From: PALSA-612 sp046729255
GTDB lineage: Bacteria; Actinomycetota; Thermoleophilia; Gaiellales; Gaiellaceae
Length of the DNA stretch: 36,314 nt
Assembly: GCA_046729255.1 (NCBI GenBank)
Contig: JBKPGF010000033.1
Coordinates: 1-36,314 of the forward strand
Direction of reading: 5' to 3'
How positions within the stretch are numbered: the stretch's first letter is position 1; every line of letters starts with the position of its first letter. Of this stretch, positions 1-6,770 are shown piece by piece. The position numbers and the translations under genes were made by a program. The notes beneath the pieces are model-generated. The model did no database searches, was not told the DNA's origin, and was given only the letters and a program-made list of their open reading frames with translations.

Positions 1-1
1 G

Positions 2-247
2 ATCACCTCGACGGTTGTCAATCGATCGCTCGACGACCCTCGCCGGGTCGTGACCGCTCGTCTGCCCGTCGCGAACTCGGTGCCGGTCGAGGAGGCGAGT
101 GTCTCTGTCGTCGACGTGGGGGAGAAGACGACGTGGCTCGCCGTCACCGGGTTCGCGCCGCGGCCGACGGCCGTCGATCGCGCCGCAGCGGTGCTCCGCG
201 AGCGGGCGCTCCAGGCGCTCGCGGCGGAGGGGTGTCTCCCCACGTGA
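2..247 (+). CDS. C-terminal fragment of an unrecognised protein
   Basis: The reading frame is open from the first bases of the window to a TGA at 245-247, so the true start lies outside. About 81 residues are visible. They form an alternating hydrophobic/polar stretch (VSVVDVGEKTTWLAVTGF) followed by an Ala/Arg-rich helix ending in EGCLPT. I recognise no family. It ends 21 bp before cysS and may be the upstream member of that operon. It does not look like CysE, which precedes cysS in Bacillus, because the hexapeptide-repeat end expected of CysE is absent. Confidence 0.5.
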   Translation: MTSTVVNRSLDDPRRVVTARLPVANSVPVEEASVSVVDVGEKTTWLAVTGFAPRPTAVDRAAAVLRERALQALAAEGCLPT

Positions 248-268
248 CTCGCCGGGTCGCCTGCGGTC

Positions 269-1552
269 ATGAGGCTCTCCAGCACGCTCAGCCGCTCGAA
301 GGAGGAGCTGCCTGCACCCCCGGGCCCGATCCGCATGTACTTCTGCGGGCCGACGGTGTACCAGCGCATTCACATCGGCAACGCCCGACCCTTCGTCATC
401 TCGATGTGGCTCAGACGCTGGCTCCAGCTTTCGGGCTACGACGTCACGCTCGTCGAGAACATCACGGACATCAACGACAAGATCTACCTCGCGGCGGCCG
501 GGGACAGTGCCCGTCTGGCGGCCGATGCCTCGGCGTGGTACGTCGAGGACACCGACCTGCTCGGACTGGGTCGGCCGGACCACGAGCCGAAGGCGAGCGA
601 GACGGTGCCCGAGATCGTCGAGCTGATCGGCGAGCTGATCGCACAGGAACTCGCCTATCCGGCCGGCGGCGACGTGTACTTCCGTGTTGCAGGGTTCTCC
701 GACTACGGCACCCTCTCGGGTCGAACCGACGAGGACGGAGCGAGGAACCCATCGGAGGAGCAGGAGCCGAGCGAGCTCAAGGAAGACCCGCGCGACTTTG
801 CGCTCTGGAAGGGGCACAAGGAGGGTGAAGACACCTGGTGGGAGTCGCCGTGGGGGCGAGGGCGCCCAGGCTGGCACATCGAGTGCTCGGCGATGGCGGA
901 GAAGTTCCTGGGGCCGGCATTCGAGATCCACGGTGGCGGGCTCGACCTCGTCTTCCCTCACCACGAGAACGAGCTCGCGCAGTCACGTGGAGCCGGTCGC
1001 GAGTTCGCCCGCGTGTGGATGCACAACGGCATGCTGCGACTCGCCGGCGAGAAGATGTCGAAGTCGCTCGGGAACATCGTCTCGCTGCAAGAGGCGGTGA
1101 CGGAGTGGGGCCGGGAGACCGTGCTGCTGTTCTTTCTGACCGCGCACTGGTCGAAGCCGATGGACCTGTCCGACGCCGTTCTCACTCAGGCGGCGGCCCA
1201 GGCCGAGTCGTTCCGCAACGTCTGTCGCTCTCCGTCCGAGCCGGCTCCGGCTGGGGCCTGGGAGCGATTTGCGGCTGCGCTCGACGATGACTTCTCGACG
1301 CCCGAGGCGCTCGCGGTCATGCACGAGTGGCGCGACCACGAACTGCTGGCGAAGGCGCTCGACGTGTTCGGGCTCGCCTCCCTCGCGGAGCAGGCGGAGG
1401 CCCCGCCCGCCGTCGTTGAGCTCGCCGAATTGCGCGAGCTAGCTCGGGGGCAGCGCGACTTCGAGGAGGCGGACCGCCTCCGACGGGAGATCGAAGAGCT
1501 GGGGTGGGAGATCCGTGACCTCGCGGAGGGTTACCGGTTGGTTCCGCGATGA
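269..1552 (+). CDS. cysS: Cysteinyl-tRNA synthetase
   Basis: Charges tRNA-Cys with cysteine using ATP in the cytosol. The 427-residue protein carries the class I signatures: CGPTVY with the zinc ligand Cys26, HIGN at 35-38, the second zinc Cys206 in HIECS, the FPHHENE motif at 229-235, and KMSKS at 262-266. The C-terminal helical segment that precedes the anticodon-binding part (DFSTPEAL) is present. The length is slightly short for CysS (usually about 460). The ATG start matches the family opening (a short strand, TLSRSKEEL, then the CGPTVY strand). The stop overlaps the next start (ATGA), so it is probably translationally coupled to rlmB. MshC, the mycothiol paralogue, is less likely given the rlmB-yacP-sigH context. 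Confidence 0.97.
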   Translation: MRLSSTLSRSKEELPAPPGPIRMYFCGPTVYQRIHIGNARPFVISMWLRRWLQLSGYDVTLVENITDINDKIYLAAAGDSARLAADASAWYVEDTDLLGLGRPDHEPKASETVPEIVELIGELIAQELAYPAGGDVYFRVAGFSDYGTLSGRTDEDGARNPSEEQEPSELKEDPRDFALWKGHKEGEDTWWESPWGRGRPGWHIECSAMAEKFLGPAFEIHGGGLDLVFPHHENELAQSRGAGREFARVWMHNGMLRLAGEKMSKSLGNIVSLQEAVTEWGRETVLLFFLTAHWSKPMDLSDAVLTQAAAQAESFRNVCRSPSEPAPAGAWERFAAALDDDFSTPEALAVMHEWRDHELLAKALDVFGLASLAEQAEAPPAVVELAELRELARGQRDFEEADRLRREIEELGWEIRDLAEGYRLVPR

Positions 1553-2268
1553 CTCGCGAGCTCGTCTACGGTCGGCGGCCGGTGTACGAGGCGCTGCGCG
1601 GCCCCCGTGCCGTGCTGGAGCTGCACGCGACAGAGCGGGCGTCGCAGGCTGAGCCCTGGCTTCGGGCGGACCCTGCACCCCGTGTCCAGACCGCGGCAGA
1701 ACGGGAGCTCACGGAGCTCGCGGGCACGCGCGATCACCAGGGCGTCGTCGCCTTGTGCGAGCCCTACCGGTATGCCGATGGGTACGAGCTCGCAAGTCGC
1801 CACCAGCCACTGCTCGTCTGCCTGGACGGCGTCACCGACCCGCAGAACCTCGGCGCCGTGTGCCGGAGCGCCGAGGGCGCCGGCGCCACCGGGCTCGTGT
1901 TGCCCGCGCACCGCTCGGCACGCGTCACCCCGTCCGTCTGCCGCGCCTCCGCGGGTGCCGTCGAGCATCTCCCCGTGGCAGTCGTGCCGAACCTCGCGCG
2001 GTTCATCGCCGATGTGAAGGGACCCGAGCTCTGGGCGTACGCAGCCGTGGCCGATGCCGGCACGGACCTGTGGAGAACCGACTTCGACGGCGGCGTCGTG
2101 CTCGTGCTCGGGGCGGAGGGCAAGGGCATTCGCCCGCTCGTCCGCCGGCAGTGCGACGTGGAGATCGCGATTCCGCTCTCCGGCCGCGTCGAGTCGCTCA
2201 ACGTCAGCGTTGCTGCAGCGCTCCTCCTGTTCGAGGTCGCTCGCCGCCGAGCCGCCACCCGTGTCTGA
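1549..2268 (+). CDS. rlmB: 23S rRNA 2'-O-methyltransferase, TrmH/SpoU family
   Basis: SPOUT-fold methyltransferase that transfers a methyl group from SAM to a ribose 2'-OH, probably on 23S rRNA (RlmB type). The N-terminal substrate-binding domain starts with VYGRRPVYEAL. The three SpoU motifs follow in order: DPQNLGAVCRSAE at 97-109, VLGAEGKGIRPL at 186-197, and IPLSGRVESLNVSVA at 208-222. The last two form the trefoil knot that binds SAM. At 239 residues it is the usual length. It overlaps cysS by 4 bp and the downstream NYN gene by 8 bp, so the three form one operon. The neighbourhood matches Bacillus yacO. Confidence 0.95.
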   Translation: MTRELVYGRRPVYEALRGPRAVLELHATERASQAEPWLRADPAPRVQTAAERELTELAGTRDHQGVVALCEPYRYADGYELASRHQPLLVCLDGVTDPQNLGAVCRSAEGAGATGLVLPAHRSARVTPSVCRASAGAVEHLPVAVVPNLARFIADVKGPELWAYAAVADAGTDLWRTDFDGGVVLVLGAEGKGIRPLVRRQCDVEIAIPLSGRVESLNVSVAAALLLFEVARRRAATRV

Positions 2269-2698
2269 GCCGACGCTCTACCTCTTCGACGGCTACAACA
2301 TCCTCCACGCGGGCGGGTTCCGCGGGCCAGCGGATCTCGTCGACCGGCTCGCAGACTTCGTCGCGCTGAAGGGCGCCCGCGGCATCGTCGTGTTCGACGG
2401 GGGAGGCGAGGACCGCGTCGTGGGGCGCCTCGAAGTGCGCTATGCGACTCACGCCGATTCGCTCCTCGAGCGGCTCGCCGCCGAGCACCGCGTCACCGAG
2501 AGCGTCTGCCTCATCTCTTCCGACTCGGCGCTCCGCGGCACGGCCGGCCGCGAGGTGGAGCAGCGCTCGTCCAGTCGCTTTCTCGCGGACTTCGAGGCGC
2601 CCACGCACGAGCAGCGCTCCACCTCGCGCGTCGGCGATCGTGTCGACGACGAGACGCGGGCGGCGCTGGAACGGCTTCGCCGCGGTGAGAAACCTTAG
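2261..2698 (+). CDS. YacP-like NYN domain ribonuclease
   Basis: The protein is 145 residues from a GTG start inside the end of rlmB. It opens with LYLFDGYNILHAGG, the first acidic motif of the PIN-like NYN fold. IVVFDGGGEDRVVG and VCLISSDSALRGTAG supply further conserved acidic residues of the metal-dependent nuclease site. The best-studied relative is Bacillus YacP/Rae1, a ribosome-associated endoribonuclease, and the flanking rlmB and sigH match that locus. A longer frame opening at 2054 only reads through rlmB; the GTG at 2261 is the first start giving the family N-terminus. The role in mRNA decay on the ribosome is inferred from the family. Confidence 0.88.
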   Translation: MSEPTLYLFDGYNILHAGGFRGPADLVDRLADFVALKGARGIVVFDGGGEDRVVGRLEVRYATHADSLLERLAAEHRVTESVCLISSDSALRGTAGREVEQRSSSRFLADFEAPTHEQRSTSRVGDRVDDETRAALERLRRGEKP

Positions 2699-2703
2699 CT
2701 AGC

Positions 2704-2715
2704 TGCAAACTTGCA
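2704..2715. repeat. Short perfect inverted repeat upstream of the sigH promoter
   Basis: TGCAA-AC-TTGCA lies 8 bp upstream of the putative -35 box of the sigH promoter and just after the yacP stop. The size and place suit a small operator, but with 5-bp arms it could be chance. Confidence 0.35.
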
Positions 2716-2722
2716 AGTACCC

Positions 2723-2751
2723 TTGTAACTCTGGGCGGACCTTGCTATCGT
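2723..2751 (+). promoter_or_regulatory. Probable sigma-70-type promoter of sigH
   Basis: TTGTAA at 2723-2728 and TATCGT at 2746-2751 are separated by 17 bp, in the only AT-rich patch of the neighbourhood. Transcription would begin near 2758, leaving a 5' leader of about 70 nt before the sigH ATG. This would give sigH its own promoter besides read-through from cysS-rlmB-yacP. Confidence 0.6.
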
Positions 2752-2813
2752 TCCGCCTCAACTTGAGGGTGAGACTTTCGTCGGCGCCGCAGGTTGGCGA
2801 AAGAGCCCGCTGA

Positions 2814-2821
2814 AGGGGGAG
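2814..2821 (+). promoter_or_regulatory. Shine-Dalgarno site that fixes the sigH start
   Basis: AGGGGGAG lies 5 bp before the ATG at 2827. An upstream in-frame TTG at 2794 has no comparable site, so the ATG is preferred. Confidence 0.7.
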
Positions 2822-2826
2822 AGCGC

Positions 2827-3492
2827 ATGGCAGCCCGGCCACAACCCGCGGTTCGCACGGCGCAACGACAGAAGCGCGAGCTCGAGGATCTCCAGCTCGT
2901 GATGCGGGTCCGCAACGGTGACGACCGCGCACGGGAGCTGCTGATCCGTCGCTACACGGGATTCGTGCGCATGAAGGCAAGCTCGTACTTTCTCGCCGGC
3001 GGCGAGTCCGATGATCTCGTCCAGGAAGGCCTCATCGGTCTCTGCAAGGCGGTCCGCGACTTCCGGCCTGACAAGGAGACGTCGTTCCGGAGCTTCGCCG
3101 AGCTCTGCGTCACGCGGCAGATCATCACCGCCATCAAGACGGCGACGCGCATCAAGCACCGCGCCCTCAACAGCTACGTCTCCTTCAGCCACACGCCTGC
3201 CGGCCAGGACCCGGAGTCGGATTGCACGCTCGGGGACGCCCTTCCCGGCTCGCACGTCGAGGAGCCCTCGGTGCAGGTGATCTCGTCGGAAGAACTGCAG
3301 AGCCTCGTTTTCTCGCTGGGGAGTGGACTCTCGACGCTCGAGGCCGATGCGCTCCGCCTCTACCTCGAGGGCAACTCGTACGAGCAGATGGCGGACGTGC
3401 TCGGTTGCGACACGAAGACGATCGACAATGCGCTTCAGCGCGTGAAGCGGAAGATCGTCCTCCATCGGCAGTCGCGCGCGGTCCTCTCCTAG
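2827..3492 (+). CDS. sigH: RNA polymerase sigma factor, SigH (sigma-30) type
   Basis: Sigma-70 family factor of 221 residues with regions 2 and 4 but no region 1.1. Region 2 includes DDLVQEGLIGLCKAV (the core-binding and -10 melting helices) and FAELCVTRQIITAIKTATR. Region 4 ends in a clear helix-turn-helix, NSYEQMADVLGCDTKTIDNA, followed by a basic recognition end. The sequence and the cysS-rlmB-yacP-sigH order match Bacillus SigH, the transition-phase and sporulation factor. Actinobacteria of this branch carry such a factor without being known sporulators, so the regulon here is unknown. Bacillus has rpmG-secE-nusG next; here a secreted protein gene follows instead. Confidence 0.9.
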   Translation: MAARPQPAVRTAQRQKRELEDLQLVMRVRNGDDRARELLIRRYTGFVRMKASSYFLAGGESDDLVQEGLIGLCKAVRDFRPDKETSFRSFAELCVTRQIITAIKTATRIKHRALNSYVSFSHTPAGQDPESDCTLGDALPGSHVEEPSVQVISSEELQSLVFSLGSGLSTLEADALRLYLEGNSYEQMADVLGCDTKTIDNALQRVKRKIVLHRQSRAVLS

Positions 3493-3495
3493 AGG

Positions 3496-3523
3496 TTGCG
3501 ACCTCCCCAGACGCAGGTAGCCT
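3496..3523 (+). promoter_or_regulatory. Probable leaderless promoter of the glycosidase-like gene
   Basis: TTGCGA at 3496-3501 and TAGCCT at 3518-3523 are spaced by 16 bp. The -10 box ends 7 bp before the GTG at 3531, so transcription would begin at or next to the start codon. Confidence 0.6.
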
Positions 3524-3530
3524 CCCCCGA

Positions 3531-5636
3531 GTGACGCGGGCCCTGCTGCACACGGCGGTCGCTGCGGCGTGTCTTCTCCTGGCCGGCGCGGCCGCCGGCG
3601 GCCAGGAGGCGAAACCGAAGCCGAAGCCGAAGACGGGGCTTGCTCAGCCTCCTATCAAGCTCGTCACGAAGGATCCGAGCGTGCTCACGCTCACGACGCC
3701 TCGGTACCGCCTCACGCTGAGGAAGGAGAACGGCGAGCTGATGGAGCTCCTCGACCGGACGACCGGCGTTCGCGTCATCCAGGGCCAGAACGGCTGCTGG
3801 TGGGGGGCGAAGCAGACGACCGGAGAGGCGGCCACCGGCTGCGCATTCGGCCGTGCGGACGAGAACCGGTTCTCCTACCGGTGGTCGCGTCTGTCCTCGA
3901 CCCTCACCATGACGTACGACTCGGCTCCATCAGGCCCGGGGGTCGACGCGACCGTGACGCTCGTCGCGCGCGCCGCCTCGTTCGACATGCGGCTCGAGAT
4001 CGAGTCGGGGGTCGAGTATCCCGTCTCGGCGACGCTCTTCCCCGCTGATCTCTTTCTGCCCGCGGCCGACATCCGGGCCGCGTACATGCCGACCTTTCTG
4101 CCCGGCACCCGCTTTCTGCCCGGCTTCTTCCGGAGCCCGCACAAGAACGTCGAGACGTACCCGTCGCGCTGGGCGTTTGCCGACTACCTGTCGGCGGACG
4201 TCGGACGCTCGCACGTCGCTGTCTACACGGTGAACCCGGCGTCGAAGCCGCTCGCACCCGTCGATATGGGCTTCATCCGCAACGCCGAGCCCGCCCCTTG
4301 CAGTGGGCCATCCGCCTGCGCGACGCACGCGTTTCAGACGTGGGTGGAGCGCGGCGAGAAGTGGACGAGCCCGACGATCAGATTCCGCGTCGGCGGTGCC
4401 GTCGAGCAAACCCTCAATGCCTATAGAGAGGACAACGGCATCGCGAAGTATCCCTCGCTCGCCGACAAGCTCGGCAGCCGCCTTGAGGCTCTCGTTCGCG
4501 CGCCGCTGATCAAGGCCGACCTCTGGAAGGGACTCCCCGAGTTCAACCAGTGGGCGCCGCGCCTGGCGCAGCTGCCGTCGCCCGCCCTGATTCACCCGGT
4601 CGCCTTCCAGTCCGGCGGCTTCGACGAGTCCCATCCCGACTTCTTGCCGGCCGACCCGCGCTGGGGTGACACGGGCGACTTCAACCGGATGGCGGCAAGC
4701 GTTCGTTCGCTCGGGCAGCTTCTCATGCCGTACCTCAACGTCAGCTGGTGGGACACGACGGCGCCGAGCGTGCAGGCGCTGCCCTCCTCCATCGAGCCGA
4801 AGGACATCGCCGTCCAGAACCTCCGCGGCGTCGCCGTGCGGGAGCAGTTCGGCTCCCACGACGGCTACATCGTCTCGCCGCACGTGCCTGCAGTGCGCGA
4901 CCGCATCAACGGCGTGTTCGAGGAGTGGAAGGACGTTGTGCCTGCGGATTGCCTGTTCTTCGACCAGATCGGCGCTCGCCCCTGGCGGCGCGACTTCAAC
5001 CCGGCCGCCCCCAGCCCGCTCGCGTACTACGACGGCTGGCTGTCGCTGTTCGCCCCCTACGCCGGCCGCTGCGTGATGGTGGAGGACGGCTGGGACCGGC
5101 TGGCGTCGATGTCCTCCGGCTTCCACGGCGGCGTCCTGCAGATGTCGCGCCAGTTCGAGTGGCCGAACTCCCGCTGGGGCGAAGGCAGCTGGGAGCCGTA
5201 CCCGATCGCCAGCCGGCTCTTCGGAGACAAGGTGGTCATGTACCAGCACGACCTCTACGAGCCGACGATGACGACCGACCCCGAGACGCTCGCCTTCAAC
5301 GTCGCGTTCGGCTTCATGCTCTCGTACGCCTGGGACGATTCCAGCCCGCCGGACAGCGAGTGGGCGAAGCTCGTCGGCCAGGTGCAACGGACACTCGGCC
5401 CTTACTACGGGGGCAAGCGTTTGGTCGAGTTCCGGGACGTGCGGCCGGGAGTGACCGAATCGGTGTTCGAGGGCGGCTTCAGCGTCCTCGCCAACTGGAG
5501 CACGCGCGCGGTGGACGTCGCCGGGCAGCTCCTCGCGCCTCACGGGTTCGTCGCCCGGATGAGAGGCGGCGACGTGCTCGCGACCGCCCTCGGCTTCAAC
5601 TGGAGCGGCGTCTCCTTCCCGTCGGGCGCCCGCTAG
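3531..5636 (+). CDS. Secreted glycoside hydrolase-like TIM-barrel protein (possibly DUF6259)
   Basis: The protein has 701 residues. A signal peptide (residues 1-24, ending AGAAAGG) is followed by a Lys/Pro linker. Next comes a beta-rich domain (about 50-300) and then a barrel-like region with MPYLNVSWWDTT and DCLFFDQIGARPWRRDF. After that come CVMVEDGWDR and a long Trp-rich part, then a small C-terminal beta domain (SVFEGGFSVLANWS). Asp478 in FFDQIG and Glu518/Asp519 in MVEDGWD sit where barrel glycosidases of the GH36/GH101 type keep their acid pair, so a carbohydrate-active role is inferred. I think the family is DUF6259, but this is from memory. The GTG at 3531 gives a clean signal peptide, whereas the longer frame from 3222 overlaps sigH. 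Confidence 0.72.
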   Translation: MTRALLHTAVAAACLLLAGAAAGGQEAKPKPKPKTGLAQPPIKLVTKDPSVLTLTTPRYRLTLRKENGELMELLDRTTGVRVIQGQNGCWWGAKQTTGEAATGCAFGRADENRFSYRWSRLSSTLTMTYDSAPSGPGVDATVTLVARAASFDMRLEIESGVEYPVSATLFPADLFLPAADIRAAYMPTFLPGTRFLPGFFRSPHKNVETYPSRWAFADYLSADVGRSHVAVYTVNPASKPLAPVDMGFIRNAEPAPCSGPSACATHAFQTWVERGEKWTSPTIRFRVGGAVEQTLNAYREDNGIAKYPSLADKLGSRLEALVRAPLIKADLWKGLPEFNQWAPRLAQLPSPALIHPVAFQSGGFDESHPDFLPADPRWGDTGDFNRMAASVRSLGQLLMPYLNVSWWDTTAPSVQALPSSIEPKDIAVQNLRGVAVREQFGSHDGYIVSPHVPAVRDRINGVFEEWKDVVPADCLFFDQIGARPWRRDFNPAAPSPLAYYDGWLSLFAPYAGRCVMVEDGWDRLASMSSGFHGGVLQMSRQFEWPNSRWGEGSWEPYPIASRLFGDKVVMYQHDLYEPTMTTDPETLAFNVAFGFMLSYAWDDSSPPDSEWAKLVGQVQRTLGPYYGGKRLVEFRDVRPGVTESVFEGGFSVLANWSTRAVDVAGQLLAPHGFVARMRGGDVLATALGFNWSGVSFPSGAR

Positions 5637-5649
5637 TCTGAGTTCGTCG

Positions 5650-5722
5650 GCCGGAGTAGCTCAGCTGGTAGAGCAGCTGATTTGTAATCAGCAGGCCGTG
5701 GGTTCGAGTCCCTCCTCCGGCT
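5650..5722 (+). tRNA. tRNA-Thr (anticodon TGT)
   Basis: A full cloverleaf of 73 nt. The acceptor stem GCCGGAG pairs with CTCCGGC. The D arm is GCTC...GAGC. The anticodon stem GCTGA/TCAGC encloses the loop TTTGTAA with TGT at 5683-5685. The T loop is TTCGAGT. The T stem GTGGG/CCCTC has one T-T mismatch. The discriminator is T and CCA is not encoded. The anticodon arm closely resembles E. coli tRNA-Thr(UGU). Confidence 0.95.
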
Positions 5723-5744
5723 CTTTTGGCCGTCGAGTGGGCTT

Positions 5745-6752
5745 TCAGGCATTGGCGAGGGCCTGCTCGAGGTCGGCCCAGAGCTCGTCGGCGTCCTCGA
5801 GGCCGACGCTCAGGCGAAGCAGCCCTTCCGGGACGCGTTCGCCCTCCCAGCGCCGTCGCGACTCGATGCTCGACCGGACGCCGCCGAGGCTCGTCGCGTT
5901 CGTGATGACCGAGACCGATGTCTCCACAGCCACCGCATCGCCTCGAACATCGAAGGACAGCAGGCCGCCGTACCCGCCGTCCATGTAGCGCGCGGCGAGC
6001 GGATCCGGACCCAGGCCCGGGTAACGGACGCGCTCGACCGCCGGATGCCCTTCGAGCCTTCGGGCCAGGTCGAGGGCGGTCGCCGACTGGCGCTCCACCC
6101 GCACCCGGAGGGTCTCGAGGCTCCGCAGGAGCAGGGCCGCGGCATCCGGCGTCGCGATCGCGCCGGTTCGCTTCCGGAACACGAGCAGTTGCTCGTAGTC
6201 GTCTTCGCGCCGGCACACGAGGACGCCCAGCAGCAGGTCGTGATGGCCCCCGAGGTACTTCGTCGCGCTGTGGAGCACGACGTCGGCGCCGCGCTGGAGC
6301 GGACGGAGGTGGATGGGCGTGGCCGCGGTGGCGTCGACGAGCACCCGCGCGGGGTGCGCCGCGGCTGCATCGAGGTCGGGAAAAGTGAGGAACGGGTTCG
6401 AGGGCGCCTCGAGCCAGACGAGATCGGCTTTCGCCGGCGGCGCGGCCGTCTGGTCGAACTCCGTGCAGGTGAGCCCCCAGCGCTCGAGGTCGCGGATGAG
6501 CAGGCCCACGCCGTAGTACGCGTCCGCCGCGATCGCCACCGTCTCGCCCTGCCGCAGCAAGCCGAGCAGCGCGGCGGCCGCTGCGGCCATCCCTGACGCA
6601 AAGAGCAGGGCGCGCCCGCCTTCGAGCGCTCCGAGAGCTTGCTCGGCGGCCTCGCCCGTGGGGTGCGCGTCCCGCGCGTAGGAGAAGTCCTTCGGCTCCC
6701 CGTCGGCGTACGGCCAGATCGTCGAGCGGTCGATCGCCGTCCAGCGATGCAC
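5745..6752 (-). CDS. PLP-dependent trans-sulfuration enzyme family protein (cystathionine gamma-synthase/lyase-like)
   Basis: Fold-type I PLP enzyme of the Cys/Met metabolism family. Visible marks are YARDAHPTGEAAEQALGALEGG near residues 25-46, the pyridine-N ligand Asp140 in VDATAATP, the PLP lysine Lys165 in LHSATKYLGGHHD, and the C-terminal substrate-binding LRLSVGLED. At 335 residues it is about 40-60 shorter than usual. The missing part is the N-terminal arm that contacts the partner subunit's active site in the dimer. The substrate cannot be decided from sequence: O-acylhomoserine, cystathionine and methionine are all possible. The GTG at 6752 lies 18 bp from the divergent carboxylase gene. 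Gene and tRNA-Thr converge. Confidence 0.82.
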   Translation of the reverse strand: MHRWTAIDRSTIWPYADGEPKDFSYARDAHPTGEAAEQALGALEGGRALLFASGMAAAAAALLGLLRQGETVAIAADAYYGVGLLIRDLERWGLTCTEFDQTAAPPAKADLVWLEAPSNPFLTFPDLDAAAAHPARVLVDATAATPIHLRPLQRGADVVLHSATKYLGGHHDLLLGVLVCRREDDYEQLLVFRKRTGAIATPDAAALLLRSLETLRVRVERQSATALDLARRLEGHPAVERVRYPGLGPDPLAARYMDGGYGGLLSFDVRGDAVAVETSVSVITNATSLGGVRSSIESRRRWEGERVPEGLLRLSVGLEDADELWADLEQALANA

Positions 6753-6759
6753 GTTTGAG

Positions 6760-6765
6760 ACTATA
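6760..6765 (-). promoter_or_regulatory. Probable -10 box of the PLP enzyme gene (leaderless)
   Basis: On the minus strand TATAGT lies 7 bp before the GTG at 6752. It is part of a self-complementary CTATAG at 6761-6766 in the 18-bp divergent interval, so the same bases face the carboxylase gene on the other side. The spacing to that gene (about 3 bp) is too short for a normal -10. Confidence 0.5.
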
Positions 6766-6770
6766 GGCCG

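Noticed and set aside
3930..5543. A 537-residue minus-strand frame
   Set aside because: Arg/His/Val-rich antisense of the secreted glycosidase-like gene, a common artefact of high GC.
5745..6752. PLP enzyme as a pseudogene
   Set aside because: Although short at the N-terminus, it has no stop or frameshift, keeps the PLP residues and has a promoter placed correctly.
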